Assembly: GCA_947629455.1 (NCBI GenBank)
Contig: CANRDT010000007.1
Location: forward strand, 23,248-87,247
DNA: 64,000 nt
Direction of reading: 5' to 3'
Source of the DNA: an uncultured Ruminococcus sp.
GTDB taxonomy: Bacteria > Bacillota > Clostridia > Oscillospirales > Ruminococcaceae
Shown here piece after piece: positions 43,601-55,307 of this stretch; the stretch's first letter is position 1; each line of letters begins with the position of its first letter. A model generated the notes under the pieces. The model had not been told where the DNA came from and searched no databases. It saw nothing but the letters and a program-made list of their open reading frames with translations. A program made the translations under genes and the position numbers.

Positions 43601-43693
43601 GAAGTAAACTCGATTTATTATACGGGAACGGACGCGCAGAACAAATCCATGCTCGATCTTCTGAAAAAAGGCAAGCTTATGATCCCAAGATAA
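40604..43693 (+). CDS. Secreted GH25 muramidase with seven Fn3 repeats
   Basis: A 1029-residue exported protein. A signal peptide (residues 1-28, ending TAGAA) is followed by a Thr/Asp linker and a GH25 lysozyme domain at about residues 122-325. Catalytic residues are visible: D127 in YGIDVSKYQ, and D219 and E221 in YFDIENSG. Seven fibronectin type III-like modules of about 85-95 residues follow (each with a WxxxxxxxGY-type core), then a C-terminal segment rich in Tyr and Lys. AGAAAGG precedes the ATG. It should cleave peptidoglycan outside the cell, for remodelling or competition. There is no dockerin or LPXTG anchor. It is expressed from its own consensus promoter. Confidence 0.92.
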   Translation: MKKVKRIISAVLTAALLAQTSLTAGAAVRFPIITDDDGNVSIGQAQTDTDTDTNTNTDTKSADNENTENIADYVFPGDTLPCSQNDPQYSKAVGARAYTPMTTALWGSKNIIHQKRFDDCEKIYGIDVSKYQYNIDWNKVKNAGVEYAIIRVGFRGYGNGQIVLDDTFAKNIKGAKAAGIDVGVYFFTQAISTAEAKQEANFVLKQLKGYSLEMPVYFDIENSGDPNGRLDAAKLSKSYKTSICSAFCDTIIDAGYDAGIYANKYWLAYEIDGSKLEKKYPVWLANYTDYTDYEGKFVMWQYTGSGSVNGIETYVDMDVFYQEDLTPAKVGGFKYINNGETLTLSWDKSDDCDGYAIFRKTPGGKDETKLKEVTASTVSAEVALTDKNCEYYVKAFKKPGKKYFWSEPSQSVVIKKNTVIDLKLDLRSYKAIVLSWSEIADASGYEAVIYKEDSKEPEMTYYVNSSSFKFTGLDASTVYRFKIRPYFNADGSAEHIEGVSVYGSYCDEFSAGTYPNTVENLRVTKSTSTSVTIQWDSCTSYCDGYQVAIVDNETGKKTSVGTTAATSFTYKGFKSGDTVRLTVRPYYKYDNKNIYGYFCTQKGIASEPAAPSVYRWVSDSPTALTLRWTKVKNATAYKIFEVRDGENIEIGQTAETTFSIKDLDKDGVYTYYVMPIVEIGNDIITGKKTSSIKLCPGLAAPQNLKIVSGGTKQITVSWKNVSGADKYIIYLCKPGSSAYNKYATVTSTTYKFNLNANSDYKIKIRAVKGDAEGAVTNIFSISTKAAVPQNFKVTAYSSTAVRIKWNAVPGATSYKVYRYDTAKKKYVLLGTAKTPAYRLGDSAVNTEYRIKVKADYNGTIGATSSEQKFYTRPAIPKNLKWKSKTSSTVTFSWSKASGASSYRIYLYDCKTGKYVVKKDVSGTTCTLTGLSSARRYKVKVASIRKATSGEYLSVASGALSMGTTGYKYYPKTSYKGPYLYSGLVSVGVYATNSFLKKLAEVNSIYYTGTDAQNKSMLDLLKKGKLMIPR

Positions 43694-43696
43694 AAA

Positions 43697-43736
43697 ATAT
43701 CGGGTCGTCAGACGGCGATCCGATTTTTCTTTTGCA
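43697..43736 (+). terminator. Rho-independent terminator
   Basis: ATCGGGTCG pairs with CGATCCGAT (one G-T pair) around a short loop, followed by TTTTTCTTTT. It ends the GH25 transcript and faces the pfkB-type gene. Confidence 0.75.
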
Positions 43737-43741
43737 TTTAT

Positions 43742-44656
43742 TTAACGACGGCTTATTTCTTCAAACAGACGGCGGACAAATTCCGCGTCGGCTATTCCCT
43801 CCGAAAAAGCCGTTGCACTGCCTGCCGCCGCAGCAAGAGCGAGAGCACGGCTAAGATCATTTTCTTTAAGTCTGCCTGCTATAAATCCGGCAAGCATAGA
43901 ATCCCCTGCTCCTACGGAATTTACCGCTTTTCCCACGGGTGCGGCGATATTGTGGATAATGCCGTTTTCGTCCGCAAGCACCGCTCCCCTTGAATCCCGT
44001 GAAACAAGGACGTTTCTTGCGCCCATTTCTCTGAGTTTTTGCGCATACTCGGCAACCTCCTCCTCCGAGGAGAATTTCTTTTTAAATATTTCCTCCAGCT
44101 CCGGCTGATTCGGCTTGACGAGAAACGGTCTGAAAGGGAGGACATTTGTCAGCAATTTTCCCGACGCGTCTACCGCCGTGTAAATATCCCTGTCGGAAAG
44201 TCTTTCCATTATCCTTTCATAAATATCCTCCGGCAGTGAGGGAGGTATACTTCCTGCAAGGACGAGAATATCGCCGTCCTGAAGTCTGTCAAGGCGTTCA
44301 AAGAGGCTGTCAAGGGCGTTTTGGTCTATATCGGGACCCTGACCGTTTATTTCGGTCTCCGAGTCACGGGAGCGTATCTTGACGTTTATCCGTGAACAGC
44401 CCTTTTCAAGTCTGATAAATTCCGTCCTGATACCCAGATCTTTTATTCCGTCCTCGATCGCGCGGCCCGTAAATCCTGCGGAAAATCCGAGGACTGTAGA
44501 TTCCACACCGAGATTTTTCAGCATTATCGAAACATTTATTCCCTTACCGCCGAAAAATATCTCTTCGTCCCGAGATCTGTTTACTGTTCCGGGGGTTATT
44601 TCGGGGAGTCTTATCACATAATCCACAGCAGGGTTGAACGTCACGGTATATATCAT
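43742..44656 (-). CDS. fruK: 1-phosphofructokinase/PfkB-family sugar kinase
   Basis: A 304-residue ribokinase-fold enzyme with TFNPAVDYVI at the start, FFGGKGINVS, and the catalytic GAGDSMLAGF near the end. These match FruK (fructose-1-phosphate kinase) and LacC-like tagatose-6-phosphate kinases. No fru PTS or regulator is adjacent, so the substrate is uncertain. It is a single gene with its own promoter. Confidence 0.88.
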   Translation of the reverse strand: MIYTVTFNPAVDYVIRLPEITPGTVNRSRDEEIFFGGKGINVSIMLKNLGVESTVLGFSAGFTGRAIEDGIKDLGIRTEFIRLEKGCSRINVKIRSRDSETEINGQGPDIDQNALDSLFERLDRLQDGDILVLAGSIPPSLPEDIYERIMERLSDRDIYTAVDASGKLLTNVLPFRPFLVKPNQPELEEIFKKKFSSEEEVAEYAQKLREMGARNVLVSRDSRGAVLADENGIIHNIAAPVGKAVNSVGAGDSMLAGFIAGRLKENDLSRALALAAAAGSATAFSEGIADAEFVRRLFEEISRR

Positions 44657-44685
44657 AGCCAGATCATCCTTTTTTATTTTTTATT

Positions 44686-44714
44686 ATTTTAGCATTATTA
44701 TATTTTTTTGTCAA
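44686..44714 (-). promoter_or_regulatory. Promoter of the fruK-like gene
   Basis: Minus-strand TTGACA (44709-44714) and TAAAAT (44686-44691), 17 bases apart. Confidence 0.7.
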
Positions 44715-44754
44715 TATGTTGATTTTGAATTGGAATTAAAAGTAAGATCTCACA

Positions 44755-45110
44755 CTCCGCAGTTTTGGAGAAAATGAAGTCTGCATATTAAAAAGGTTTT
44801 CGCTCCAGCCTGCGTCGTCGCGGACTTCGTATCGTTCGCGGCAATTTTTCCTTTTACTTGTGGGGAAAAATTACCTCTCACTCACTCCGTCGCTCCGCCT
44901 TTCCAAAACGGGTCACGCTTGCTCCGCCTGTTCGCTTGCAAGCGCGCTCACAACGGCTACACTGCGCTAACAACCCGTTTTGGTTATACAGATTATTAAA
45001 GCTTGTTGCCGCGCAAAAGTGACAATGAGCATTTCTTACATCTTACCTCTAATTTCTTACTTCTAAATGCCTCCATTTATGGCGGCAGGCATATCCTATA
45101 AAGTATCTTC
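44755..45110. repeat. Repeat fragments upstream of dnaA
   Basis: Non-coding. It begins like the edge of family 3 (CACACTCCGCAGTTTTGG, AAAAAGGTTTTCGCTCCAGC) and continues through a GC-rich block with CAAAACGGG...CCCGTTTTG. It ends with an inverted family 2 tract (CTTACATCTTACCTCTAATT, about 45015-45065) preceded by GCCGCGCAAAAGTGACAATG. The same GCGCAAAAGTCACAATGACC block occurs inverted at about 20034-20054. Confidence 0.65.
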
Positions 45111-45198
45111 ATCACGATACTGTCGGCAAAGCTGTTTACTTCCCTATAAGCCTCCCCAAAAATCATTTTTTAATTGCCTGTAAATTGTCAGAAAGCAC

Positions 45199-45227
45199 TT
45201 GAATTTTTTTTTGTTTTGTGTTATAAT
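45199..45227 (+). promoter_or_regulatory. Promoter of dnaA
   Basis: TTGAAT at 45199-45204 and TATAAT at 45222-45227, 17 bases apart. The leader is about 120 bases. No clear DnaA box is seen in this upstream region. Confidence 0.7.
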
Positions 45228-45356
45228 TAAAGAGGATAATTATGCGGTTTTCAAGGGCGTTGTGTGTGACTTCTTTCCGCCCCGTGCCGTTGTTATATAT
45301 TTTTTATTTATTTATATTTTGTATATTTTTTATTACTATGAAAGGAATGTTATCTG

Positions 45357-46712
45357 ATGGAATCCTTTGAAGAGGTTTTTCAGAACGTGCTGAATTTCTG
45401 CCGGACAGACCCGTCCGTGAGCGAAATAGGTTACAATAAATGGATAAAGATACTTCAGCCGTACAAGCTCGAGGGAAATACGGCTTTCCTGCTTACCGAC
45501 AGCGATTTTATCAAAAAAACAACTCTCGAGGTGTACGAAGATCTGCTGAAAAGAGCGTTTCTCAACGTGCTCGGTTTTGAAGTTGAAATTCGTATACTTG
45601 TGAGATCGAAAGACAGCGAAATTAAGACGGAAGATACCGCTCCATCCTTTTCTCCGTCGCCTCAGTCGTCGCAGTATAACAATTCGCTTACCTTTGAAAA
45701 TTTTATCAAGGGTAAGTCGAACGAGCTTGCTTATGCCTTCTCGATCGCAGTAGCCGGAAAAAACGATCCCTCGGGAGAACTTTCGACAAATCAGGCGTTC
45801 AATCCGCTTTTTATATACGGGGATTCGGGACTCGGAAAAACGCATCTTATGAAAGCGATAGAAAACGAAGTCAAAAAGAAAAAGCCTGATATAAACCTTA
45901 TCTACACCACAGGCGAAAACTTTATGAACGAACTTGTCAAGGCGATAGAATACAAGCAGACTATCGCTTTTCACGATAAGTACAGAAACGCCGATTTTCT
46001 GTTGGTGGACGACGTGCAGTCGATTGCAGGAAAAGAGAGGATTCAGGAGGAATTTTTCCATACTTTCAACGATCTTTACAATCTCGGAAAACAGATAGTC
46101 CTGACGTCGGATATAGCGCCGTCGAAAATATCCAAACTTGAAAACAGGATACGTTCGAGATTCTCTCTCGGCGTGCAGGTGGATATACAGCCGCCTGATT
46201 TTGAAACGAGAATGGCAATAGTCAAGCGCAAGGCGGAGCTGCTCGATCTACAGCTTTCGGACAATATCGCGCGGATAATCGCCGAAAAGATAAAGACGAA
46301 TATAAGGCAGCTCGAGGGTACGGTCAATAAGATGAAAGCGCTTACTACATATACAAATGAAACGCCCTCTATCTCGATGGCGCAGAGAGTAATAAAGGAA
46401 ATAATGATAGAAAACCAGCCTGCCGAGATAACAGTCGACCGTATTATTGCGGAAGTCGCCTCCGCTTTCAGAGTAACTCCCGAGGATATACGCTCCACCA
46501 ACCGACGGGCAAACATATCTCTTGCAAGAAAGATAACCATATACCTGCTCAAAGAAATAAAGGGTATGACTTATATGCAGATAGGCGAAGAGCTCGGCAA
46601 GAATCATTCGACTATGACCATACACTATCAGGACGTGGTGGAAATGATGAAGAAAAATTCCGATATAAAGGAAACCGTGGAGGATATAATAAAAAATCTC
46701 AAGGACGGCTGA
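45357..46712 (+). CDS. dnaA: Chromosomal replication initiator DnaA
   Basis: A 451-residue AAA+ initiator. Domain I (1-85) is followed by a short linker and the ATPase domain with Walker A YGDSGLGKTH and Walker B FLLVDDVQ. The C-terminal helix-turn-helix domain carries the signature GKNHSTMTIHY. GAAAGGA lies upstream. It binds DnaA boxes and opens the origin. It starts the classical dnaA-dnaN-recF-gyrBA order. Confidence 0.98.
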   Translation: MESFEEVFQNVLNFCRTDPSVSEIGYNKWIKILQPYKLEGNTAFLLTDSDFIKKTTLEVYEDLLKRAFLNVLGFEVEIRILVRSKDSEIKTEDTAPSFSPSPQSSQYNNSLTFENFIKGKSNELAYAFSIAVAGKNDPSGELSTNQAFNPLFIYGDSGLGKTHLMKAIENEVKKKKPDINLIYTTGENFMNELVKAIEYKQTIAFHDKYRNADFLLVDDVQSIAGKERIQEEFFHTFNDLYNLGKQIVLTSDIAPSKISKLENRIRSRFSLGVQVDIQPPDFETRMAIVKRKAELLDLQLSDNIARIIAEKIKTNIRQLEGTVNKMKALTTYTNETPSISMAQRVIKEIMIENQPAEITVDRIIAEVASAFRVTPEDIRSTNRRANISLARKITIYLLKEIKGMTYMQIGEELGKNHSTMTIHYQDVVEMMKKNSDIKETVEDIIKNLKDG

Positions 46713-46758
46713 GCCGCGCCGCGCAGTAAATTTTACAGCTAAAAGAAAAGAACGCTTG

Positions 46759-47070
46759 TTTTCAACATTTTCAACATAGTTTTAAACAATCGAAGAGCCT
46801 GTGATGTGCGTTTTATCGGCAGATAGTAGGTCTGTGAAAGAATAATCAACAAAATTCTCCGATATTTTTCAACCTGCGGCAATTTTTTTGAATGTATGCC
46901 AACAATCAACAAACAATTTTTAAACATTATCAACCGTGCGGAACGCTTTAAACATTTTAAACAATCGCGCTTGAAAAACATTTGAAAATAATGAACCGTC
47001 CGAACGCGTAAAAAAGGACTTGCCGGATTTTTTATAATTTTAAACAGACTCTACTACTACTGCTATAAAT
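46759..47070. other. Probable oriC: variant DnaA boxes and DnaA-trio unwinding element
   Basis: The dnaA-dnaN gap lacks the consensus TTATCCACA but holds two repeated 9-mers. TTTTCAACA-like copies lie at 46759, 46768, 46843 (TAATCAACA), 46866 (TTTTCAACC), 46903 (CAATCAACA) and 46927 (TTATCAACC). TTTTAAACA copies lie at 46780, 46918, 46955 and 47038, with one variant at 46946. Four bases after the last copy comes CTACTACTACTGC (47051-47063), then TATAAATAAAT. That is the arrangement of a DnaA-trio beside an AT-rich unwinding element, about 120 bases before dnaN. Confidence 0.8.
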
Positions 47071-47182
47071 AAATGTTATGTTATGATGTTAAAAGCGGCA
47101 AAAGCTTTTTATGTGAAATGAGATATTGTGGAAAACCAAGGTTTATGAATAAGTTTTAAAATCAGGAAAGGAAGAATAAGAA

Positions 47183-48289
47183 ATGAAGATGATGTGCGGC
47201 AAGCTCTCTCTTTACGAGGCGGTGATAAACGTATCTAAAGCAGTGTCGGAACGCTGTGCTATGCCGATACTGGAGGGAATGAAACTAAAGCTTTCGGATT
47301 CTCTGCTGGAACTGACGGGATATGATCTTGAAATAGGCATACGCTCCGTCGTTGCCGTCAGATCGGCTGATAAGGGAGAATTTATCGTCAACGCAAGACT
47401 TTTCAGTGAGATGATAAAGAAAATGCCGTCGGAGGAAATTATGATAGAACTGACCGACAGCTTTCAGGTGATAATTTCGGGAGGCTCGACTACCTATAAT
47501 CTTCCTGCTCTGGCGGCGGACGAATATCCCGCGCTGCCCGAAAAGAATACGGAGGACGTTATCGAGCTGCCGCAGACCGTGTTTAAAAATATGATAAACC
47601 AGACTATCTTCGCGGCGGCGGTATCGGATATAAAGCCTATTTTAAAGGGAGAACTTTTTGAGATAGAAAACGGTATGCTCACCCTTGTGGCGATAGACGG
47701 TTATCGTCTGGCGGTGAGAAATGAACCGATAAAATACGGCGGTTCAAAGAAATTTGTCGTGCCGTCAAAGACGCTTTCGGAAGTGGCTAAGCTTCTTAGC
47801 GATAACGACGAGGATAAATGCAATATCTGCGTTTCGCCGAAACATATAATATTTGAAATAAACGGCTATCTGGTATATTCAAGACTGCTCGAAGGCGAAT
47901 TTCACCCGTATAGGAGCGCGATACCCGAAAAGAGCGCGACCGAAGTCATCGCCGACAGAAAAGAGCTTATCTCGGCTCTTGAAAGGGCGCAGCTGCTCAT
48001 AAGTGAAAGAACGCCCTCTCCGGTGAGATGTGTTTTTGAGGATTCAAGGATAAAGATAAACTGTTCGACCGAGCAGGGAAGAATATCCGACGAGATGAGG
48101 GCGGATACCGCAGGACCTGCTCTGGAAATAGGATTCAAGTGCAAGTATTTCCTCGATCCGCTCAAAGCGATACCCGACGAAAAAGTAAAACTCTATCTTA
48201 ATTCAAATATCAACCCGATGAAAATAGTCCCTGTAGACGGAGATAATTATATTTTCCTCGTCCTGCCGGTAAGACTTTCGAGAAACTGA
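47183..48289 (+). CDS. dnaN: DNA polymerase III beta sliding clamp
   Basis: A 368-residue protein of three repeated clamp domains, with [15 protein letters not shown] in domain 2 and the C-terminal [20 protein letters not shown], which closes the peptide-binding pocket. The clamp encircles DNA and tethers polymerases. GGAAAGGAAG precedes the ATG. The length is normal. Confidence 0.98.
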   Translation: MKMMCGKLSLYEAVINVSKAVSERCAMPILEGMKLKLSDSLLELTGYDLEIGIRSVVAVRSADKGEFIVNARLFSEMIKKMPSEEIMIELTDSFQVIISGGSTTYNLPALAADEYPALPEKNTEDVIELPQTVFKNMINQTIFAAAVSDIKPILKGELFEIENGMLTLVAIDGYRLAVRNEPIKYGGSKKFVVPSKTLSEVAKLLSDNDEDKCNICVSPKHIIFEINGYLVYSRLLEGEFHPYRSAIPEKSATEVIADRKELISALERAQLLISERTPSPVRCVFEDSRIKINCSTEQGRISDEMRADTAGPALEIGFKCKYFLDPLKAIPDEKVKLYLNSNINPMKIVPVDGDNYIFLVLPVRLSRN

Positions 48290-48293
48290 CGCT

Positions 48294-48518
48294 ATGAAGT
48301 ATAAACAGGTAAAAATAAAGATAGATACGGAGTTTATAAAGCTCGACTCCTTGCTGAAATTTTCGGGACTGACCGAAACGGGCGGCATTGCGAAGGAGAT
48401 AATCGCCGAAGAAAGGATCAAGGTAAACGGCGAAGTCTGCACCATGAGGGGAAAGAAGATACGTCCCGGCGATAAGGTGCAGATAGATGAGATAGAAAGC
48501 GAAATTGTTGTGGAATAG
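48294..48518 (+). CDS. S4-domain RNA-binding protein (YaaA/RlbA type)
   Basis: A 74-residue protein consisting of an S4-like fold ([20 protein letters not shown]...IKVNGE...GDKVQI). It starts four bases after the dnaN stop. In Firmicutes this small gene always sits between dnaN and recF and is linked to ribosome maturation. It is co-transcribed here. Confidence 0.95.
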   Translation: MKYKQVKIKIDTEFIKLDSLLKFSGLTETGGIAKEIIAEERIKVNGEVCTMRGKKIRPGDKVQIDEIESEIVVE

Positions 48519-48528
48519 TGGTTGAGTA

Positions 48529-49653
48529 ATGCATATAACAAGGCTTTGCATAGACGGTTTCAAAAATCTGAAAAAAGTGGATATACAGCCCGATCCTTCG
48601 CTGAACGTTCTGTACGGAAACAACGCACAGGGAAAGACGAATCTTGTGGAGGCGGTCTGGCTCTGTACGGGAGTAAGGAGTTTCAGAGGTACCAAAGACA
48701 GGAGTATGATCGACATAAACGGCGAAGTTATGAATATTTCGCTGGATTTTAAAAACCGTTTCAGGGATATGAAAATCGAGTTTTGTATGGCAAAGCCGAA
48801 CATAAAAGAAAAAAACTGCCGTCTTAACGGAGTAAAACTGAAAGCTCCGTCAAAGCTTTTCGGGAATCTCGACTGCGTGGTGTTCACACCGGAGGATCTG
48901 GACATTTCAAAGGGAGCGCCCGAAAAGAGGAGACAGTTTGCCGATCTGTGCGTTTCGCAGATAAAAAATTCTTACGCAAAGGTATCTTCCGATTACGAAC
49001 AGCTCAACGAACAGAGAAACGTTTTGTTGAAAAATATCTGTGCGGGAAGATCTTCGGCGGACGAGCTGGAAGTCTGGGACGTGCAGCTTGCAAGAATGGG
49101 AGCTTATATCTCTCTGCTGAGATATAACTATATAAAAAAACTCAACATCTACGCTTCCGCACTTTATAATGAAATATCGGGCGGAAAAGAAAAGCTTGAA
49201 ATAAAATACTGCTCCACGGTCTTTGATGTTCTGGAGGGGCGAACGGATTATAAGGAAGATCTGTCGGGAGATTACCTTGCCTGCCTTGAAAAAAACCGCA
49301 GTGAGGATATAAAGGCAGGTTTTACTCTTAAAGGAGTACACAGGGACGATATTGCGGCGTATATAGACGGTCTGCCGGCAAGGGATTTCGCGTCGCAGGG
49401 TCAGCACCGTTCGATCGCTCTGGTAATGAAACTTGCGCAGGCGTATATCCTCAGAGAGGAAACGGACGACGCTCCCGTAATGCTGCTTGACGACGTGCTG
49501 AGCGAGCTTGACGGTTCAAGACAGCGTTTCGTTCTTTCAAAGATAGAGAAAATGCAGGTGTTTATTACCTGCTGCGCCGACAGCCTGCCGTCCGACGGGA
49601 AACTGAAAGGAAAGGTATTCTATATAGAAAAAGGCGGCGTTACGGAAAGGTAA
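48529..49653 (+). CDS. recF: Recombination mediator RecF
   Basis: A 374-residue SMC-like ATPase. It has Walker A GNNAQGKTNL near residue 30, the signature region LPARDFASQGQHRS and Walker B APVMLLDDVLSELD. It loads RecA at gaps. It starts 10 bases after the S4 gene. Confidence 0.97.
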   Translation: MHITRLCIDGFKNLKKVDIQPDPSLNVLYGNNAQGKTNLVEAVWLCTGVRSFRGTKDRSMIDINGEVMNISLDFKNRFRDMKIEFCMAKPNIKEKNCRLNGVKLKAPSKLFGNLDCVVFTPEDLDISKGAPEKRRQFADLCVSQIKNSYAKVSSDYEQLNEQRNVLLKNICAGRSSADELEVWDVQLARMGAYISLLRYNYIKKLNIYASALYNEISGGKEKLEIKYCSTVFDVLEGRTDYKEDLSGDYLACLEKNRSEDIKAGFTLKGVHRDDIAAYIDGLPARDFASQGQHRSIALVMKLAQAYILREETDDAPVMLLDDVLSELDGSRQRFVLSKIEKMQVFITCCADSLPSDGKLKGKVFYIEKGGVTER

Positions 49654-49661
49654 GTGATAAG

Positions 49662-49922
49662 ATGTATCTGCATCTCGGAGAAGATCATATCGTAAACGAA
49701 AAGGACGTTATAGGGATATTCGATCTTGAAAGGACTTCGGTATCAAAATATACGAGGGAATTTCTGAGCGCTGCGACAAAAAATAAAAGGGTGATGAGCT
49801 GCACGAGCGATCTTCCGAAAAGCTTTGTCGTAACTCTCGACAAGGACTATACCGAAAAGGTGTATGTAAGCCTGCTTGCTTGCTCCACTTTGAAAAAAAG
49901 AAATCAAAAAAGTCGATTCTGA
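49662..49922 (+). CDS. DUF370 regulator (RemB-like)
   Basis: An 86-residue protein with the opening MYLHLGEDHIVNEKDVIGIFD, matching the DUF370 protein that lies between recF and gyrB in Bacillus, where the family includes RemA, an activator of biofilm and osmoprotection genes. It is small, basic at the C-terminus and without a membrane segment. Confidence 0.92.
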   Translation: MYLHLGEDHIVNEKDVIGIFDLERTSVSKYTREFLSAATKNKRVMSCTSDLPKSFVVTLDKDYTEKVYVSLLACSTLKKRNQKSRF

Positions 49923-51932
<2,010 letters not shown>

Positions 51933-52063
51933 ATTGAAAAATCTATTATTCCCTTTTTGAAAATAATAGATTAAAAAAATGTTTATATTTATTTTAAAAT
52001 TGATCTCCGTGGATAATATGGACAAGAAAATCTTAGTAAAGATCAGTGGGAGGAAAATGCCGT

Positions 52064-52666
52064 TTGAACGAACTGAACGATAACCTTGCCGGAAAAGACG
52101 AAAATGACGCGGCGGAAATTTGCAGCTTTGAGTACGACGTTAAGAACAGCGAAGAGGACGAGGCTTTCAGAGTATTTCAGAAAAAATACGTCCTCAGAAA
52201 AAACGTTATAAAAACGGCTGCTTTTGCAGTGCTTGCATTGGGATTCGGATATTCCTCATATAAATATCCGTCATCTTCTCTGAATTTTATACTTACGGGA
52301 GTATGTATCGCGGCTATCGCGGTCATCTGGTTCAATGTCAGATATATAAGGATCTCGCTCCTCAACGCGCTGAAAGTGCTGGAGGACGACAGGTATATCT
52401 TTAAACTGTATGACGACAGATTCACGATAGAAACTATAGCCACGGAGGAGGAAAAGCAGGAGGAGGATTATGCTCCGATACCGCCGAGCGTGATAATGCT
52501 CGATGACGAAATGTTCGATCCGGTGGAAACGGAAGATAAGTTTATACTGATAATACGCAAGGAAACGATCTACGTTCTGCCTAAAAGATGTATGAACGAA
52601 CAGCAGGCGGAAACTCTGAGAAAAGTACTTATAGATAAAAAAATAGATAAAAATAAGGATATTTAA
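52064..52666 (+). CDS. YcxB-like membrane protein between gyrB and gyrA
   Basis: About 200 residues. The start is taken as TTG 52064 (NELNDNLAGK...), with GGGAGG upstream. An acidic N-terminal region is followed by two membrane helices (about 50-70 and 76-95) and a soluble C-terminal domain ending in IYVLPKRCMNEQQAETLRKVL, typical of YcxB-like proteins. The function is unknown. It separates the gyrase genes, which are normally adjacent. Confidence 0.75.
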   Translation: MNELNDNLAGKDENDAAEICSFEYDVKNSEEDEAFRVFQKKYVLRKNVIKTAAFAVLALGFGYSSYKYPSSSLNFILTGVCIAAIAVIWFNVRYIRISLLNALKVLEDDRYIFKLYDDRFTIETIATEEEKQEEDYAPIPPSVIMLDDEMFDPVETEDKFILIIRKETIYVLPKRCMNEQQAETLRKVLIDKKIDKNKDI

Positions 52667-52729
52667 CCGAAAGAGAGTGATAGTTTGAAAAATTTAAACG
52701 ACAATAATACCCGTGACGGAGAAAAACCA

Positions 52730-55267
52730 ATGAAAGACAACTCTATTATATATTCGGACGTGAACAGAATAATGCAGGAATCATTTTTGCAGTATTCAAT
52801 GGCTGTAATTGTTTCCCGTGCGCTGCCTGATGTAAGGGACGGTCTTAAACCCGTTCACAGAAGAATACTTTATACTATGTATGAAAACGGACTGACTCCG
52901 GAAAAGCCGTACCGCAAGTGCGCTGATACGGTGGGTTCGGTGCTGGGTAAATATCACCCTCACGGCGATGCGTCCGTTTATGACGCGCTGGTCAGAATGG
53001 CACAGACTTTTTCTCTGAGATACCCTATGGTGGACGGTCACGGAAACTTCGGTTCGGTGGACGGCGATCCTCCGGCGGCTTACCGTTATACCGAGGCGAG
53101 AATGGAAAAGATCTCTCTTTATATGCTTTCGGATATAAATAAAGAAACGGTAGATTTTCAGCCGAACTATGACGATCGTCTGAAAGAACCTGTAGTACTG
53201 CCCTCAAAATTCCCCTACCTGCTCTGCAACGGCTCGGTGGGTATCGCGGTCGGTATGGCTACCAATATACCGCCGCATAATCTCAATGAAGTCATTGACG
53301 GTATGAAACTGATAATAAAGAATCCGGATTGTACCCTTGACGAACTTATGGAATGTATAAAAGGTCCCGACTTCCCGACAGGCGGAATAATTATGGGACG
53401 CGCAGGTATGAGGGCGGCATACGGTACGGGCAGAGGTAAGATCATTCTGCGCTCCAAGACTTCAATAGAGGAAATAAAAGGAAGAAACTGTATCATAGTT
53501 ACCGAGATACCGTATATGGTAAACAAGGCAAGACTTGTGGAATCTATCGCAAATCTTGTAAAAGAAAAGAGGATAGACGGCATACACAATCTGCGCGACG
53601 AATCGGGCAAAGAGGGTATGCGTATAGTTATAGAGCTTAAAAAGGACGCTATACCGCAGGTAGTGCTCAACAGGCTGTTTTCTTTCACGCAGTTACAGGA
53701 CACTGTAGGCGTTATTATGATAGCACTGGTGAACGGCGTGCCGAAACTGCTTACGCTTAAACAGTGTCTGGAATATTATCTGGATTTTCAGGTCGAGGTC
53801 GTAACGAGAAGGACTGAGTTTGATCTTAAAAAGGCAAAGGAAAGAGATCATATCCTGAGAGGTCTTAAAATTGCGCTCGACAATATCGACGAAGTTGTCG
53901 AGATAATGAAAACTTCAAAGAATATCCCCGAAGGTAAGGAAAGACTTATAAAGAGGTTTGAGCTTACCGAGATACAGGCGGAGCATATCGCAAATATGAC
54001 GCTCGGCAGACTGACGGGTCTGGAAAGTGAAAAGATAATCAACGAACTCAACGAGATAGAACTCAAGATAGCCGATCTGGAGGATATTCTTGCAAATCAC
54101 GACAGGGTGCTTAAAATAATAATCGACGAAGTGGAAGAGATACAGAAGAAATTCGGCGACGAAAGAAGAACGCAGATAGAGAATGTCAGCGGAGAAGTCG
54201 ATGTGGAGGATCTTATCCCTGTCGAAGAAAGCGTAGTTACTTATACCAACAGCGGATATATCAAGAGAATGCCCGTTTCGGAATACAAGGCGCAGCGCAG
54301 AGGCGGCAGGGGCGTTTCGGGAGTTAAGCAGCGCGAGGACGATTTTGTCGATGAGATGAATATTTGCTCCACGCACGATCATGTGCTGTTTATTTCAAAT
54401 AAGGGAATAATGTACAGGCTCAAATGCTATGAGATACCGGAGGGCTCAAAGTCGTCAAGAGGTACGAATATAGTGAATCTGCTGCCGCTCGGAGAGGACG
54501 AGCGCATAGCCGCAATGATAAAGACCGAAGATTTCGATGCAGGAAAGTACATCATTATGGTGACCAAGAACGGCAAGATCAAGAGAACGCCGCTCGAGGC
54601 GTACCGCAATGTTCGCAAGAACGGTCTTATCGCGATAGGTCTTGACGAGGGCGACGAGATCGCCGGAGTGAGAATGACCAAGGGCGAAAATCAGCTCATC
54701 ATCGCCACACGAAACGGTATGGCGATCAGGATAACCGAACAGAGCGTGCGCACCATGTCGCGTTCGGCACACGGCGTAAAGGCGATAAAGCTGCGTGACG
54801 GCGACTATGTAGTTTCCATGGCGAGAGTCCGCGAGGGCGCGTCGGTCATGACCGTTTCGGAAAAAGGACTCGGCAGGCGTTCGCCGCTCGATTCCTACAG
54901 AATACAGAACCGCGGCGGTTACGGTATGCTCAATTACAAGGTATCTGACGAAAAGGGCTGCGTCTGCGGAATAAAGGTCGTTGACGAGGAGGACGACATC
55001 ATTATGATCTCCTCCGACGGCATTGTTATAAGGCTGAGAGCGTCAGACGTAAGGATCATGGGAAGATACGCGACGGGCGTGAGAATGATGAAACTTCAGA
55101 ACGACAGCAAGGTGGTCGCATTCACCAGAGCGGAGCATGAGGAGGACGCCGAGATGAGCGAGATCGAGCAGCCGGACGAAGAGGAACTTGCTTTGCAGGA
55201 GGCGCAGTCGGCGGCGGAGGAAAGCGAAGAGGTTCCGGAAATTGACGAACTCCCCGACGACGAATAA
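52730..55267 (+). CDS. gyrA: DNA gyrase subunit A
   Basis: An 845-residue breakage-reunion subunit. The catalytic tyrosine is in [10 protein letters not shown], and the C-terminal beta-pinwheel has the GyrA box QRRGGRGV that separates gyrase from topoisomerase IV. The start at ATG 52730 follows GGAG at a good distance; TTG 52685 would add 15 residues. The quinolone-determining segment reads [15 protein letters not shown], with alanine at the Escherichia coli Ser83 position. The C-terminal tail is long and acidic. Confidence 0.96.
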   Translation: MKDNSIIYSDVNRIMQESFLQYSMAVIVSRALPDVRDGLKPVHRRILYTMYENGLTPEKPYRKCADTVGSVLGKYHPHGDASVYDALVRMAQTFSLRYPMVDGHGNFGSVDGDPPAAYRYTEARMEKISLYMLSDINKETVDFQPNYDDRLKEPVVLPSKFPYLLCNGSVGIAVGMATNIPPHNLNEVIDGMKLIIKNPDCTLDELMECIKGPDFPTGGIIMGRAGMRAAYGTGRGKIILRSKTSIEEIKGRNCIIVTEIPYMVNKARLVESIANLVKEKRIDGIHNLRDESGKEGMRIVIELKKDAIPQVVLNRLFSFTQLQDTVGVIMIALVNGVPKLLTLKQCLEYYLDFQVEVVTRRTEFDLKKAKERDHILRGLKIALDNIDEVVEIMKTSKNIPEGKERLIKRFELTEIQAEHIANMTLGRLTGLESEKIINELNEIELKIADLEDILANHDRVLKIIIDEVEEIQKKFGDERRTQIENVSGEVDVEDLIPVEESVVTYTNSGYIKRMPVSEYKAQRRGGRGVSGVKQREDDFVDEMNICSTHDHVLFISNKGIMYRLKCYEIPEGSKSSRGTNIVNLLPLGEDERIAAMIKTEDFDAGKYIIMVTKNGKIKRTPLEAYRNVRKNGLIAIGLDEGDEIAGVRMTKGENQLIIATRNGMAIRITEQSVRTMSRSAHGVKAIKLRDGDYVVSMARVREGASVMTVSEKGLGRRSPLDSYRIQNRGGYGMLNYKVSDEKGCVCGIKVVDEEDDIIMISSDGIVIRLRASDVRIMGRYATGVRMMKLQNDSKVVAFTRAEHEEDAEMSEIEQPDEEELALQEAQSAAEESEEVPEIDELPDDE

Positions 55268-55276
55268 AAATAAAAA

Positions 55277-55292
55277 TGTTCCACGTGGAACA
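55277..55292. promoter_or_regulatory. parS centromere site
   Basis: TGTTCCACGTGGAACA is a perfect 16-base palindrome matching the parS consensus TGTTnCACGTGnAACA bound by ParB/Spo0J. It lies in the 3' gap between gyrA and parA, about 8 kb from the origin. Confidence 0.93.
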
Positions 55293-55307
55293 TTCGGATA
55301 TAAAAAG

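Noticed and set aside
51940..51972. Terminator after gyrB
   Set aside because: AATCTATTATT and AATAATAGATT pair well, but on the plus strand an A run, not a T run, follows; weak hairpin only.
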